DNA of 64,000 nt from the NCBI GenBank assembly GCA_017961235.1, contig JAGCXQ010000049.1, positions 62,001-126,000 of the forward strand, given 5' to 3'. Under the pieces are notes generated by a model. The model saw nothing but the letters and a program-made list of their open reading frames with translations. It was not told the origin of the DNA and searched no databases. The translations under genes were made by a program, and so were the position numbers. This DNA comes from Clostridiales bacterium (GTDB lineage Bacteria > Bacillota > Clostridia > Saccharofermentanales > Saccharofermentanaceae). Below are positions 44,436 through 52,876 of the stretch, piece by piece. The stretch's first letter is position 1. Each line of letters starts with the position of its first letter.

Positions 44436-45614
44436 ATGTGTGCTTATATTCCGCTTTCCATTCCAAACTTCGAAGGAAATGAGAAGAAGTATGTAAATGA
44501 TGCAGTTGAGCAGGGCTGGGTATCCACCGGCGGCGCGTACATTACCAAGCTTGAGCAGGAACTTGCGAAGTTCCTGCATACGGAGAATGTGGCTGCCTGC
44601 CAGAGTGGTACTTCCGCACTCCATCTTTCTCTTGTTCAGGCAGGAGTGAACCCGGGAGACGTGGTTCTTGTTCCGCCGCTCACATTTATCGCGGCTGTAA
44701 ATCCGGTCAAATATCAGTTTGCAACTCCGGTCTTTATTGACTGTGATGACAGCTTCTGCATTGATCCGGTGAAACTCCGTTCATTCTGTGAAAATGAATG
44801 CAGCTTTGACGATGGAGTTCTGACTTATCAGGGCAAGCAGGTGAAAGCTATTGTAGTTGTTCACGTCTTTGGTAACCTCGCGGATATGGAATCGATCATG
44901 GAGATTGCATCAAAGTATTCCCTGAAGGTTATTGAAGATGCGACCGAAGCACTTGGCACGCATTACACAGAGGGTAAGTTCGCGGGTAAATATGCAGGCA
45001 CGATCGGTGATTTCGGTGCTTTCAGCTTTAACGGTAATAAGATCATTACCACAGGTGGCGGTGGTGCGGTAACTGCAAACGATCCGAAGATCGTTGATCA
45101 CCTCAGATACCTCTCCACACAGGCGAAGAATGATCCTCACTACTATATCCATGATGAGATCGGCTATAACTATCGAATGACCAATCTTCAGGCTGCTCTC
45201 GGTGTCGCGCAGATGGAAGAACTTCCGGAGTTTATCAGAAGGAAACAGGCGAACTACGAGCTGTATAAGAAAGAATTTGAAGGATTTGATCTTGCAGAAC
45301 TGATGCCTTTCCGTGAGGGAACTTCTTCCAATAAGTGGTTCTATTCACTGTCTATCGATCGTTCCAGAATAAAGGCGACAATGCGAGAGATCATTACTGC
45401 TCTGGACGAAAAGGGAATCCAGACAAGAGCGATCTGGGGTCTGATCAATGAACAGAAGCCCTATGACCATGAAATCACATATCAGCTTGAAAAGGCTCCG
45501 TATTATGCGGACCGTATCCTGAATATTCCTTCCAGTACGCAGATCACTAAGGAAGAGATCGCATATGTTGCACAGCAGGTAAAACTGCTTCTTGAGGAAC
45601 TAGCCAATGGATAA
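44436..45614 (+). CDS. legC: LegC-type aminotransferase
   Basis: A 392-residue PLP enzyme of the DegT family that would put the amino group on C4 of the keto-sugar made by LegB. It starts IPLSIPNFEGNEKKYVNDAV and has QGWVSTGGAYI, CQSGTSALHLSL, EDATEALGTHY and the PLP Lys in FSFNGNKIITTGGGGA. This start and spacing are those of LegC rather than the StrS-like aminotransferase at 33991. A TTG at 44415 is in frame; AAGGA and family length favour ATG 44436. Confidence 0.88.
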   Translation: MCAYIPLSIPNFEGNEKKYVNDAVEQGWVSTGGAYITKLEQELAKFLHTENVAACQSGTSALHLSLVQAGVNPGDVVLVPPLTFIAAVNPVKYQFATPVFIDCDDSFCIDPVKLRSFCENECSFDDGVLTYQGKQVKAIVVVHVFGNLADMESIMEIASKYSLKVIEDATEALGTHYTEGKFAGKYAGTIGDFGAFSFNGNKIITTGGGGAVTANDPKIVDHLRYLSTQAKNDPHYYIHDEIGYNYRMTNLQAALGVAQMEELPEFIRRKQANYELYKKEFEGFDLAELMPFREGTSSNKWFYSLSIDRSRIKATMREIITALDEKGIQTRAIWGLINEQKPYDHEITYQLEKAPYYADRILNIPSSTQITKEEIAYVAQQVKLLLEELANG

Positions 45615-46662
45615 ATCGGAGATTGAAAACTTTATCGGAAAAAATGATCTTCCCCTGTCAAAAGCGATGCAGGCGATCGACAAGAATGCGAACGGTATCC
45701 TTTTCCTTGTGGATGAGAATGACCGGCTTTTCGGCTGCATTACGGATGGTGATATAAGACGGTTTCTTCTTTCCGGCGGGAAAATCACTGACCAGGTCAG
45801 CCAGGCAGCGAATCTGAAGCCTCTGACTGCGCATTCTTCTGATGAGGCGAAAACAATGTATCATAAGAAGAATTACGTTGTTATCCCGATCGTGGATGGC
45901 GAAGGCCGTATCGTCGATCTGTATAATGGCGCCGGAAATGAGAAGAAGAGAGGCGCGCTGAATCTTCCTGTTGTTATTAATGCAGGCGGACGGGGAACTC
46001 GTCTGGATCCCTTTACAAGAGTACTTCCGAAGCCTCTTATCCCGGTAGGTGAACTTCCGATCATCGAATTGATCATGCAGGAATACCAGAGCTATCAGTG
46101 CGATGAATTCCATATTATCGTTAATTATAAGAAAGAGCTGATGAAGGCGTACTTTAACGATAATGAGAATCACTATAACATCAGCTGGTATGATGAGACG
46201 GTTCCGCTCGGAACCGGCGGCGGCCTCAGCCTCTTAAAAGGGAAGATGCATGATACATTCTTCTTTGCAAACTGTGACGCCCTTCTTACTGCAAATTATG
46301 AGCGTATGATCGAATTCCATAAGCAGAATAATAACGTGATCACGATCATCGGTGCAGTGAAGAATATCAGCATTCCTTATGGTGTAATTGAGATGGGTAT
46401 CAATGGTGCCATCGAAGAAATGAAAGAGAAACCGGAGTTTTCCTTTGTGACCAATACCGGCATCTACATCGTGGAGCCGGAAGTTGTCGAGGAAATGGAA
46501 GATAATGTCAGTATCGGGTTCCCGGATGTGGTCGAACTTCAGAAGCAGCGCGGTAAGCGTGTAGCTGTATTCCCGATCAGTGAAAATGAATGGATGGATA
46601 TGGGGCAGCTCCCGGAGCTCGAGCGTATGCGTAACAGACTTTATGGAGAAGGCCAGGTATGA
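45607..46662 (+). CDS. PtmE-like sugar-1-phosphate nucleotidyltransferase with N-terminal CBS pair
   Basis: A 351-residue fusion. Residues about 8-112 are two CBS modules (ILFLVDENDRLFGCITDGDI; YVVIPIVDGEGRIVDLY). Residues 120-351 are a nucleotidyltransferase with NAGGRGTRLDPFTRVLPKPL (the signature near 125-132) and FFFANCDALL. This two-part layout is that of Campylobacter PtmE, which makes GDP-glucosamine for legionaminic acid. Base specificity for GTP is inferred. It overlaps both neighbours, by 8 and 4 nt. Confidence 0.85.
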   Translation: MDKSEIENFIGKNDLPLSKAMQAIDKNANGILFLVDENDRLFGCITDGDIRRFLLSGGKITDQVSQAANLKPLTAHSSDEAKTMYHKKNYVVIPIVDGEGRIVDLYNGAGNEKKRGALNLPVVINAGGRGTRLDPFTRVLPKPLIPVGELPIIELIMQEYQSYQCDEFHIIVNYKKELMKAYFNDNENHYNISWYDETVPLGTGGGLSLLKGKMHDTFFFANCDALLTANYERMIEFHKQNNNVITIIGAVKNISIPYGVIEMGINGAIEEMKEKPEFSFVTNTGIYIVEPEVVEEMEDNVSIGFPDVVELQKQRGKRVAVFPISENEWMDMGQLPELERMRNRLYGEGQV

Positions 46663-47294
46663 CGAAAAGATTACTTCTAATTGGCGGAGGCGGACATTGT
46701 GCTTCGATACTTGACTCGGTTTTGAGATCCGGACAGTATGAAAAAGTCGGGATCGTCGATAGTAACGATCAGATCGAGCGCATGGGAATAACTGTCGTTG
46801 GAAGTGATGATGATATGGCTAGACTCTATTCCGATGGATGGACAGATGCTTTTATATCTGTGGGAAGCGTAGGTAATGTGAGTATCCGTCGCAAGTTATA
46901 TGCGAAGGTCAGAGAGATCGGTTTTTCCGTTCCGTCTATTATAGATCCCACATCGGTTATTGCATCTGATGCAAAGATCGCTGATGGTGTCTTTGTCGGA
47001 AAATCCGCCGTTATCAATTCCGGCGCAGTAATCGGAACATGTGCAATTATCAATACCGGATCGATCGTTGAGCACGATTGTATTGTCGGAGATTTTTGCC
47101 ATATTTCTCCCGGATCTATACTTCTCGGCGGCGTTCATATCGGTGATAATACGCATGTCGGAGCAGGTTCCGTTGTTAAACAGGGTGTTCATATTGGTAA
47201 TGATACTATGATCGGTCAGGCAGCTAATGTATTGTCCGATATCATGTCCGGAGTTACAGCATATGGAAATCCTTGTAAGGTGGTGTCAAAATGA
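46659..47294 (+). CDS. legH: NeuD/PglD/LegH-type sugar N-acetyltransferase
   Basis: A 211-residue protein with an N-terminal Rossmann-like half (KRLLLIGGGGHCASILDSVL) and a C-terminal left-handed beta-helix of hexapeptide repeats (about 95-205). The helix contains the catalytic His in VEHDCIVGDFCHISPG and ends with YGNPCKVV. Using acetyl-CoA it would acetylate the 4-amino group made by LegC, giving the diacetylated intermediate. Confidence 0.88.
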   Translation: MTKRLLLIGGGGHCASILDSVLRSGQYEKVGIVDSNDQIERMGITVVGSDDDMARLYSDGWTDAFISVGSVGNVSIRRKLYAKVREIGFSVPSIIDPTSVIASDAKIADGVFVGKSAVINSGAVIGTCAIINTGSIVEHDCIVGDFCHISPGSILLGGVHIGDNTHVGAGSVVKQGVHIGNDTMIGQAANVLSDIMSGVTAYGNPCKVVSK

Positions 47295-48283
47295 GCGTGT
47301 ATATTATAGCGGAAGCTGGCGTCAATCATAACGGCAGTCTGGAACTGGCGAAGAAACTGGTCGATTGTGCAAAAGAGGCCGGTGTTGACTGTATTAAGTT
47401 TCAGACTTTTAAAGCAAAGAATCTCGTATCGCCAAGAGCACAGAAAGCCGAGTATCAGAAAAAGACAACAGGGGAAGATACACAGCTTTCCATGCTTCAG
47501 AAGCTGGAGCTCTCTTATGATGAATTTATCGAACTGAAAGAGTATTGCGATAAGGTCGGAATCTGCTTTCTTTCTACGCCTTTTGATTTTGACAGCATCG
47601 ATTTTCTTTCCTCGATCGATATGCCTTTCTGGAAGATCCCTTCCGGTGAAGTGACGAATTATCCGTATCTTGTTGCACTTGCAAAAACCGGAAAACCGGT
47701 CGTAATGTCCACAGGTATGTGTGAGATGAAGGAGATCGAGGAGGCGATTTCAGTCCTTCGTGAAAATGGTGTTAAGGAAATATCTCTTCTTCACTGTAAT
47801 ACTGAGTATCCTACGCCTTTTGAAGATGTTAACCTCAAGGCGATGGAGACTTTAAGAGATGCTTTCGGGCTTCCGGTAGGATATTCCGATCACACGAAAG
47901 GGATCGAAGTTCCGATTGCGGCGGTTGCTCTTGGTGCAACTATTATCGAGAAGCATTTTACGCTGGATAAAAATATGGAAGGCCCGGATCATAAGGCGAG
48001 CCTGGAGCCTTCCGAGCTTAAGGCTATGGTCAGTTCCATTCGGAATATCGAAAAAGCCGTCGGCTCCTTTGAGAAGAAGCCATCTGATTCGGAAAAGAAG
48101 AATATTGCCATCGCCAGAAAAAGTATCGTAGCGAAGTGTTCTATCAAGAAAGGGGAGATCCTTTCTGAATCCAATCTCACCGTTAAACGTCCGGGAAATG
48201 GAATAAACCCGATGAGATGGCCGGATGTGATCGGTACTTTGGCTATACATGATTTTGAAGAGGATGATCCGATAGAAGTATGA
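47291..48283 (+). CDS. legI: Nonulosonic acid synthase, legionaminate-type (NeuB family)
   Basis: A 330-residue aldolase that condenses the free 6-deoxy-mannose derivative with phosphoenolpyruvate to the nine-carbon acid. Its TIM-barrel part has IIAEAGVNHNGSLELAKKLV, CIKFQTFK, LSTPFDFDSIDFL, KIPSGEVTNYP, GYSDHTKGIEVP and the metal His in IEKHFTLD. The C-terminal SAF/antifreeze-like domain (about 270-330) has ARKSIVAKCSIKKGEIL. Sequence alone cannot separate LegI from NeuB; the neighbours favour legionaminate. Confidence 0.9.
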   Translation: MSVYIIAEAGVNHNGSLELAKKLVDCAKEAGVDCIKFQTFKAKNLVSPRAQKAEYQKKTTGEDTQLSMLQKLELSYDEFIELKEYCDKVGICFLSTPFDFDSIDFLSSIDMPFWKIPSGEVTNYPYLVALAKTGKPVVMSTGMCEMKEIEEAISVLRENGVKEISLLHCNTEYPTPFEDVNLKAMETLRDAFGLPVGYSDHTKGIEVPIAAVALGATIIEKHFTLDKNMEGPDHKASLEPSELKAMVSSIRNIEKAVGSFEKKPSDSEKKNIAIARKSIVAKCSIKKGEILSESNLTVKRPGNGINPMRWPDVIGTLAIHDFEEDDPIEV

Positions 48284-49431
48284 AGAAGATTGCCGTCATT
48301 ACAACGACCCGTGCTGAATATGGCCTTTTAAAGCCTGTGATCGGGGAACTCAGAAAAAGGGAGAATGAGGATATCCGAATAGAACTTGTCGTATCCGGAA
48401 CTCATTTATCTTCCCGTTTCGGTATGACTGTAGATGAGATCGATCAAAGGATCGATCATAAGATCGAGATACCCGTAAATACGGATTCTGATCTTGATAT
48501 ATCGAAAAACCAGGCAGAAGCGCTCATTCGCTTTACGGAACTATTTGTTCAAGAGAAATATGACGCGGTCATAGTTCTTGGTGACCGTTATGAGATGCTA
48601 TCTGTTGCTGTTGCCGCAGGAAATACGAGAACGCCTGTATTCCATCTTTGTGGCGGAGATACTTCGGAAGGTGCGCTTGATGAATGGATCCGGCATTCGA
48701 TCTCGAAGATCAGCTATCTCCATTTTGTCACTAATGAGGTGAGCCGTAAGCGTGTGATCCAGCTTGGAGAAGATCCGTCTCGAGTTTTTAACTTCGGATC
48801 TACCAGTATTGATAATATTCTGACGATTGCAGATATGGAGAAGACGGAAGCGCTTGCCAGTATCGGTCTGCCCGACTGTGACTATGCACTTTGTACGTAT
48901 CATCCTGTCACGACAAAGGATGAGGATCCGAAAAGTCAGATCGATGCTTTTCTCGATGCGATCAAATCATTCTCGGATCTAACCTTTATTGTCACAAAAT
49001 CCAATGCGGATCGTGGCGGTGAATATATCAACCGTATGCTCGATGAAGCGGTGAAGAGTATCCCCAACCTTCATGTGTTTACTTCACTTGGAGTTCGCCG
49101 CTATCTTTCTCTGATGAAATATTCTCGATTTGTGCTTGGGAACTCTTCCAGCGGCATTATTGAGACTCCTGCATTCCATATTCCGACAGTCAATATCGGT
49201 GACCGTCAGCGCGGAAGACTGCAGTCGGAGAGCATTATTAACTGTGGAGAAGGTAAAGATGAGATCATTGATGCTATTTCCGAGGCTCTTTCGGATCGTC
49301 ATATGGAGATCTGCCGCTCCGTGATCAGTCCTTACGGGGATGGGAATGCGGCATCCAGAATCGCTGAAAAGGCGATCGAGTGTGTTTGCCTCGGCAAGAT
49401 TGATTTAAAGAAACATTTTTATGATCTGTAA
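48280..49431 (+). CDS. legG: Hydrolysing nucleotide-sugar 2-epimerase (NeuC/LegG family)
   Basis: A 383-residue GT-B fold enzyme: VITTTRAEYGLLKPVIGEL at the start, VVSGTHLSSRFG, VLGDRYEMLSVAVAA, HLCGGDTSEGALDEWIRH and GNSSSGIIETPAFH. It releases the nucleotide and inverts C2, giving the free manno-configured sugar that the synthase uses. It overlaps the synthase gene by ATGA. In this cluster the donor is probably GDP-linked. Confidence 0.9.
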   Translation: MKKIAVITTTRAEYGLLKPVIGELRKRENEDIRIELVVSGTHLSSRFGMTVDEIDQRIDHKIEIPVNTDSDLDISKNQAEALIRFTELFVQEKYDAVIVLGDRYEMLSVAVAAGNTRTPVFHLCGGDTSEGALDEWIRHSISKISYLHFVTNEVSRKRVIQLGEDPSRVFNFGSTSIDNILTIADMEKTEALASIGLPDCDYALCTYHPVTTKDEDPKSQIDAFLDAIKSFSDLTFIVTKSNADRGGEYINRMLDEAVKSIPNLHVFTSLGVRRYLSLMKYSRFVLGNSSSGIIETPAFHIPTVNIGDRQRGRLQSESIINCGEGKDEIIDAISEALSDRHMEICRSVISPYGDGNAASRIAEKAIECVCLGKIDLKKHFYDL

Positions 49432-49445
49432 TAGGAGATGACATT

Positions 49446-50414
49446 ATGAATGTTGTAGTAATAGGCTTAGGCTCGATGGGTAAAAGAAGGATCCGTCTCA
49501 TTTCCGAGATGTTCCCTGAGTATGTGATCTTTGGCGTGGATAGCAGGGAAGATAGAAGAAACGATGCTTCCTCCTTATTCGGTATCACTTGCTTCGATTC
49601 TCTGGACAGTATCGATAAGGATGTACAGTGTGCGTTTGTCTGCACATCGCCTCTGTCACATGCTTCGATCATCAAGACCTGCCTGTCTAAGAAATGGAAT
49701 GTTTTTACTGAGCTCAATCTCGTTGAGGATGGTTACGATGAGAATATCGAGCTTGCAAAGAAAAATGGCTGCAAGCTTTTCCTGTCTTCCACATTCTTTT
49801 ATCGCGAGGAGATCCGATATATCCGGTCCAAGATCGACAATGCGAAGAAGTGGAACTACATCTACCATGTTGGCCAGTATCTTCCTGACTGGCATCCGTG
49901 GGAGAATTATAAGGATTTCTTTGTCGGAAATGAACGCACGAACGGATGCCGTGAGATCCTTGCAATCGAATTGCCATGGCTCACAGGTACTTTTGGAAAG
50001 GTGAAGGAGCTTCGTGTCCTGTCCGACAAAATGACCGGTTTGAATATCGGCTATAACGATAATTTCCTTATTCAGGTCGAGCATGAAGACGGCAACAAAG
50101 GTATGCTGATCGCAGATGTCGTATCGCCTGTCGCCGTTAGAAAACTCGAGGTATATTCAGAGGGCGCCTATTACAGATGGGATGGTACTCCGGACAGTAT
50201 CAAAGAATTTAATCCCGATACAAAAGCACTGGATGACGTTCAGCTTACGGAACAGACCGAACACGAGTCGGGATATAGTACTTTTATCGTTGAAAACGCT
50301 TATAAGAATGAGATCCGCGAGTTTTTCTCTGTAGTTCTGGAGAATAAAGAACCGCTTTACGGCTTCGAACAGGACAAGAACACACTGGCGCTTATCCAGA
50401 GAATAGGAGCATAA
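49446..50414 (+). CDS. Gfo/Idh/MocA-family dehydrogenase, first copy
   Basis: A 322-residue NAD(P)-dependent sugar dehydrogenase with NVVVIGLGSMGKRRIRLI at the start, FVCTSPLSHASIIKTCL, and the Glu-x-Asn variant TELNLVE in place of the usual EKP motif. The segment LPDWHPWENYKDFF is shared in form with the next protein (LPDWRPGQDYRDTY). The substrate is unknown. The Campylobacter ptm region also has, as I recall, a dehydrogenase of this family beside PtmE, so a role in the same pathway is possible. TAGGAG precedes the ATG. Confidence 0.85.
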   Translation: MNVVVIGLGSMGKRRIRLISEMFPEYVIFGVDSREDRRNDASSLFGITCFDSLDSIDKDVQCAFVCTSPLSHASIIKTCLSKKWNVFTELNLVEDGYDENIELAKKNGCKLFLSSTFFYREEIRYIRSKIDNAKKWNYIYHVGQYLPDWHPWENYKDFFVGNERTNGCREILAIELPWLTGTFGKVKELRVLSDKMTGLNIGYNDNFLIQVEHEDGNKGMLIADVVSPVAVRKLEVYSEGAYYRWDGTPDSIKEFNPDTKALDDVQLTEQTEHESGYSTFIVENAYKNEIREFFSVVLENKEPLYGFEQDKNTLALIQRIGA

Positions 50415-50415
50415 G

Positions 50416-51351
50416 ATGCAGGACTTCCGAGTTTGTTTCGTAGGTGTCGGTTCGATTGCGAAACGTCATATCAAAAATCTCCGTGCGATATGTCCTACTC
50501 GAGGCTTAAACATAACGATTGATGCATACCGCCGGTCGTCGAGTTCTTATGAAGCAGAGGGCGTTGATCGTGTTTTTACCGATCTGAAAGATATGGAGGC
50601 TCACTATGATGCTGTCTTTATCACGAATCCGACGGAATATCATCTTGATGCGCTTCGATCTTTTCACGAGGTATCGGATCACTTTTTTATTGAAAAACCT
50701 CTTGTGTCATTAAAACAGCTTGATTCGGCATCCGGATTTCCATTCCGTAAGGATGCCGTCTATTATGTTGCATGCCCACTCAGATACAATGCCGTGATTC
50801 AGTATATTGCGGAGAATATCGATGTTCATGATGTGATCTCCGTCCGCTCGATATCATCGAGCTATCTTCCGGACTGGAGACCCGGGCAGGATTACCGCGA
50901 TACATATAGTGCCCATAAGGATCTGGGCGGCGGTGTAAGTATCGACCTTATCCATGAATGGGACTATCTTTCCTTCCTTTTCGGAAAGCCGCTCTCAGTG
51001 AAAAGTCTGATCGGTAAAAAGTCACCTCTTGAGATCGACAGTGATGATTATGCGATCTATATCGGAGAGTATAAAGATCGTATCGTGGAACTGCATCTTG
51101 ATTATTTCGGCAGAAAGACGATCCGTCGGATAGAGCTTTTCACGAAGAATGATACGATCGTCGGAGATCTTGTTTCCAATACTATTTCATTTCTTGTTGA
51201 GGGCAAAACGATCGACTTTCATGAAGAACGTGATGATTTCCAGAAGCGGGAACTGAATCACTTCCTGGATGTGATCTATTGCGGTAAAGAGAATGACAGC
51301 AGTCATGAGCATGCTGTTGATGTACTAAAACTAACGCAGGGAGATGTCTAA
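50416..51351 (+). CDS. Gfo/Idh/MocA-family dehydrogenase, second copy
   Basis: A 311-residue relative of the preceding product: FRVCFVGVGSIAKRHIKNLR, FITNPTEYHLDAL, FFIEKPLVSL (an intact EKP motif with the catalytic Lys), YVACPLRYNAVIQYI, and DLGGGVSIDLIHEWDYLSFL with an Asp-x3-His pair. It therefore looks like a complete enzyme, unlike the first copy. The two may act in series or form a heteromer. It is 1 nt from the preceding stop and directly abuts the next gene. Confidence 0.87.
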   Translation: MQDFRVCFVGVGSIAKRHIKNLRAICPTRGLNITIDAYRRSSSSYEAEGVDRVFTDLKDMEAHYDAVFITNPTEYHLDALRSFHEVSDHFFIEKPLVSLKQLDSASGFPFRKDAVYYVACPLRYNAVIQYIAENIDVHDVISVRSISSSYLPDWRPGQDYRDTYSAHKDLGGGVSIDLIHEWDYLSFLFGKPLSVKSLIGKKSPLEIDSDDYAIYIGEYKDRIVELHLDYFGRKTIRRIELFTKNDTIVGDLVSNTISFLVEGKTIDFHEERDDFQKRELNHFLDVIYCGKENDSSHEHAVDVLKLTQGDV

Positions 51352-52026
51352 ATGAATTGTTCAAATAAAGCACTTACCGATCTTCTTTTACATCAGCTCC
51401 GAAATTACTGGACAGATATTGATGAAGACTGCATCGCTTCTGCGGTCGATTCAGCCATGGAGATGATCGAGAAGAACTATAAAGGCCTTCCGAACAGACG
51501 CTATTTCAATGACGGACAGGTCGTTTTTTCTCCATATATCAGTGTGCAGTGGATGAATTTTCTGTATCGTGTCTCTCGGGCGATCTATTTGAAAAACGGC
51601 TATTGCGATTCTGCTGATCAGGTGTATTACCTGAATAAAATAATGCATAGTGTTGACTGGTTCTATGCGATCGATCTTCCGGAGCATTTTCTCTGCGAGC
51701 ATCCTCTGGGAACGATCCTGGGAAGAGCCGAGTACAGCGACCATCTCTTCGTATATCAGGGTGTTACCGTCGGTGGAAACCGTAAAAACGGCGAGCTCCA
51801 GTATCCTAAGATCGGTGAAAACGTTATGCTTTATGCCAATGCTACGGTTCTAGGCGATACCAGGATCGGAAATAACGTTATCGTATCGGCGGATACATAT
51901 CTTATAAATGCGGAGATCCCGGATAATTGTATCGTTTTCGGTCATTCTCCGGATATTACCATAGTTAATAAATCTGAAACGCAGATTAAAGAATATACAG
52001 ATTACATCTGGGGGTGGAAAAAATGA
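51352..52026 (+). CDS. Serine acetyltransferase-like hexapeptide acyltransferase
   Basis: A 224-residue protein with an all-helical N-terminal half (about 1-115) and a left-handed beta-helix (about 120-205) containing EHPLGTILGRAEYSDHLFVY and YQGVTVGGNRKNGE, as in CysE. The N-terminal domain differs from ordinary CysE and there is no cysteine-synthesis gene nearby. An O- or N-acyl transfer onto the sugar made in this locus is therefore more likely than serine acetylation. It overlaps the cytidylyltransferase gene by ATGA. Confidence 0.8.
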   Translation: MNCSNKALTDLLLHQLRNYWTDIDEDCIASAVDSAMEMIEKNYKGLPNRRYFNDGQVVFSPYISVQWMNFLYRVSRAIYLKNGYCDSADQVYYLNKIMHSVDWFYAIDLPEHFLCEHPLGTILGRAEYSDHLFVYQGVTVGGNRKNGELQYPKIGENVMLYANATVLGDTRIGNNVIVSADTYLINAEIPDNCIVFGHSPDITIVNKSETQIKEYTDYIWGWKK

Positions 52027-52796
52027 ATATCTTATTTACAATATGTGGCAGAGCAGGCTCCAAAGGCTTTAAAAACAAGAATCTTAAGGAAATGAACGGC
52101 ATACCGCTGGTCTATTACACGCTAGCTGCCATATATTTATATAAGAAGAATCATCCGCAGGATGAGATCACTCTTGCCGTAAATACAGATAGTGAACCGC
52201 TGAAGGACCTTCTTATGAAGCAGGATGCGATGCCTATCCGTTACATCGACCGTAAGGAAGAACTGGCGGGGGATACGGTTCCTAAGGTTGACGTTATTCA
52301 GGACACATATTTCCAGTGTGCGGACCTAAAACCGGACCTTGTGATCGATTTGGATATCACTTCTCCATATAGAACGGAAAAAGATTTAGAAAATATTATC
52401 GAAAAATGCAACAAAAACGATTTTGATATCGTCTTTAGTGTTGTAGAGGCAAGAAGAAGCCCCTATTTTAACATGGTTGAAAAGAAGGAGGATGGGTATT
52501 TCCGTAAGATTTGTTCGTCGAACTACACTGCGAGACAGCAGGCGCCGGTCTCTTATGAGCTGAATGCGAGTATTTATGCATATGCTCCGGCATTCCTTGA
52601 TCAGAAGATCGAGAAAACGATCCTGGATTACCGTTGTGGTATCTCTGTAATGACTGATTATCTGGTGCTTGATATCGACTCGGAGGAGGACTTCCAGATG
52701 ATGCAATACCTGCACAGTTTCTATTGTAAGCAGGATTCCGGATTAAATGAAGTTTATTTAGCTTCGAAGCACCTTTACGGAGTGGATAATGTATGA
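52023..52796 (+). CDS. legF: CMP-nonulosonate cytidylyltransferase (NeuA/LegF family)
   Basis: A 257-residue enzyme that activates the nonulosonic acid with CTP to the CMP-sugar. Evidence: ILFTICGRAGSKGFKNKNLK at the start, where Ala replaces the usual first Gly of RGGSKG; an acceptor region DLDITSPYRTEKDLE; VVEARRSPYFNMVE; and DIDSEEDFQMMQY at the end with the metal Asp. The length and the lack of an esterase domain fit LegF/PtmB. GTG 52014 is in frame, but GGGGGTGG and the ATGA overlap fit ATG 52023. It is the last gene of the polysaccharide locus. Confidence 0.88.
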   Translation: MNILFTICGRAGSKGFKNKNLKEMNGIPLVYYTLAAIYLYKKNHPQDEITLAVNTDSEPLKDLLMKQDAMPIRYIDRKEELAGDTVPKVDVIQDTYFQCADLKPDLVIDLDITSPYRTEKDLENIIEKCNKNDFDIVFSVVEARRSPYFNMVEKKEDGYFRKICSSNYTARQQAPVSYELNASIYAYAPAFLDQKIEKTILDYRCGISVMTDYLVLDIDSEEDFQMMQYLHSFYCKQDSGLNEVYLASKHLYGVDNV

Positions 52797-52804
52797 AATG
52801 TCAT

Positions 52805-52833
52805 TTGATTTACAAAACAATGTGACATAATAT
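52805..52833 (+). promoter_or_regulatory. Promoter of the Bat-like operon
   Basis: TTGATT at 52805-52810 and TAATAT at 52828-52833, spacer 17 nt, 44 nt before the MoxR start. An inverted repeat ATGTCA/TGACAT (52798-52803, 52823-52828) brackets the spacer and might be an operator or a weak terminator stem of the preceding gene. Confidence 0.55.
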
Positions 52834-52876
52834 ATAAAATTAGCAGAATATTTTTACAAGTAAAAGGAGAACAGGG

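Noticed and set aside
51352..52026. CysE for cysteine synthesis.
   Set aside because: The N-terminal domain is unlike typical CysE, no cysK is near, and the gene is locked by overlap into the nonulosonic acid operon.
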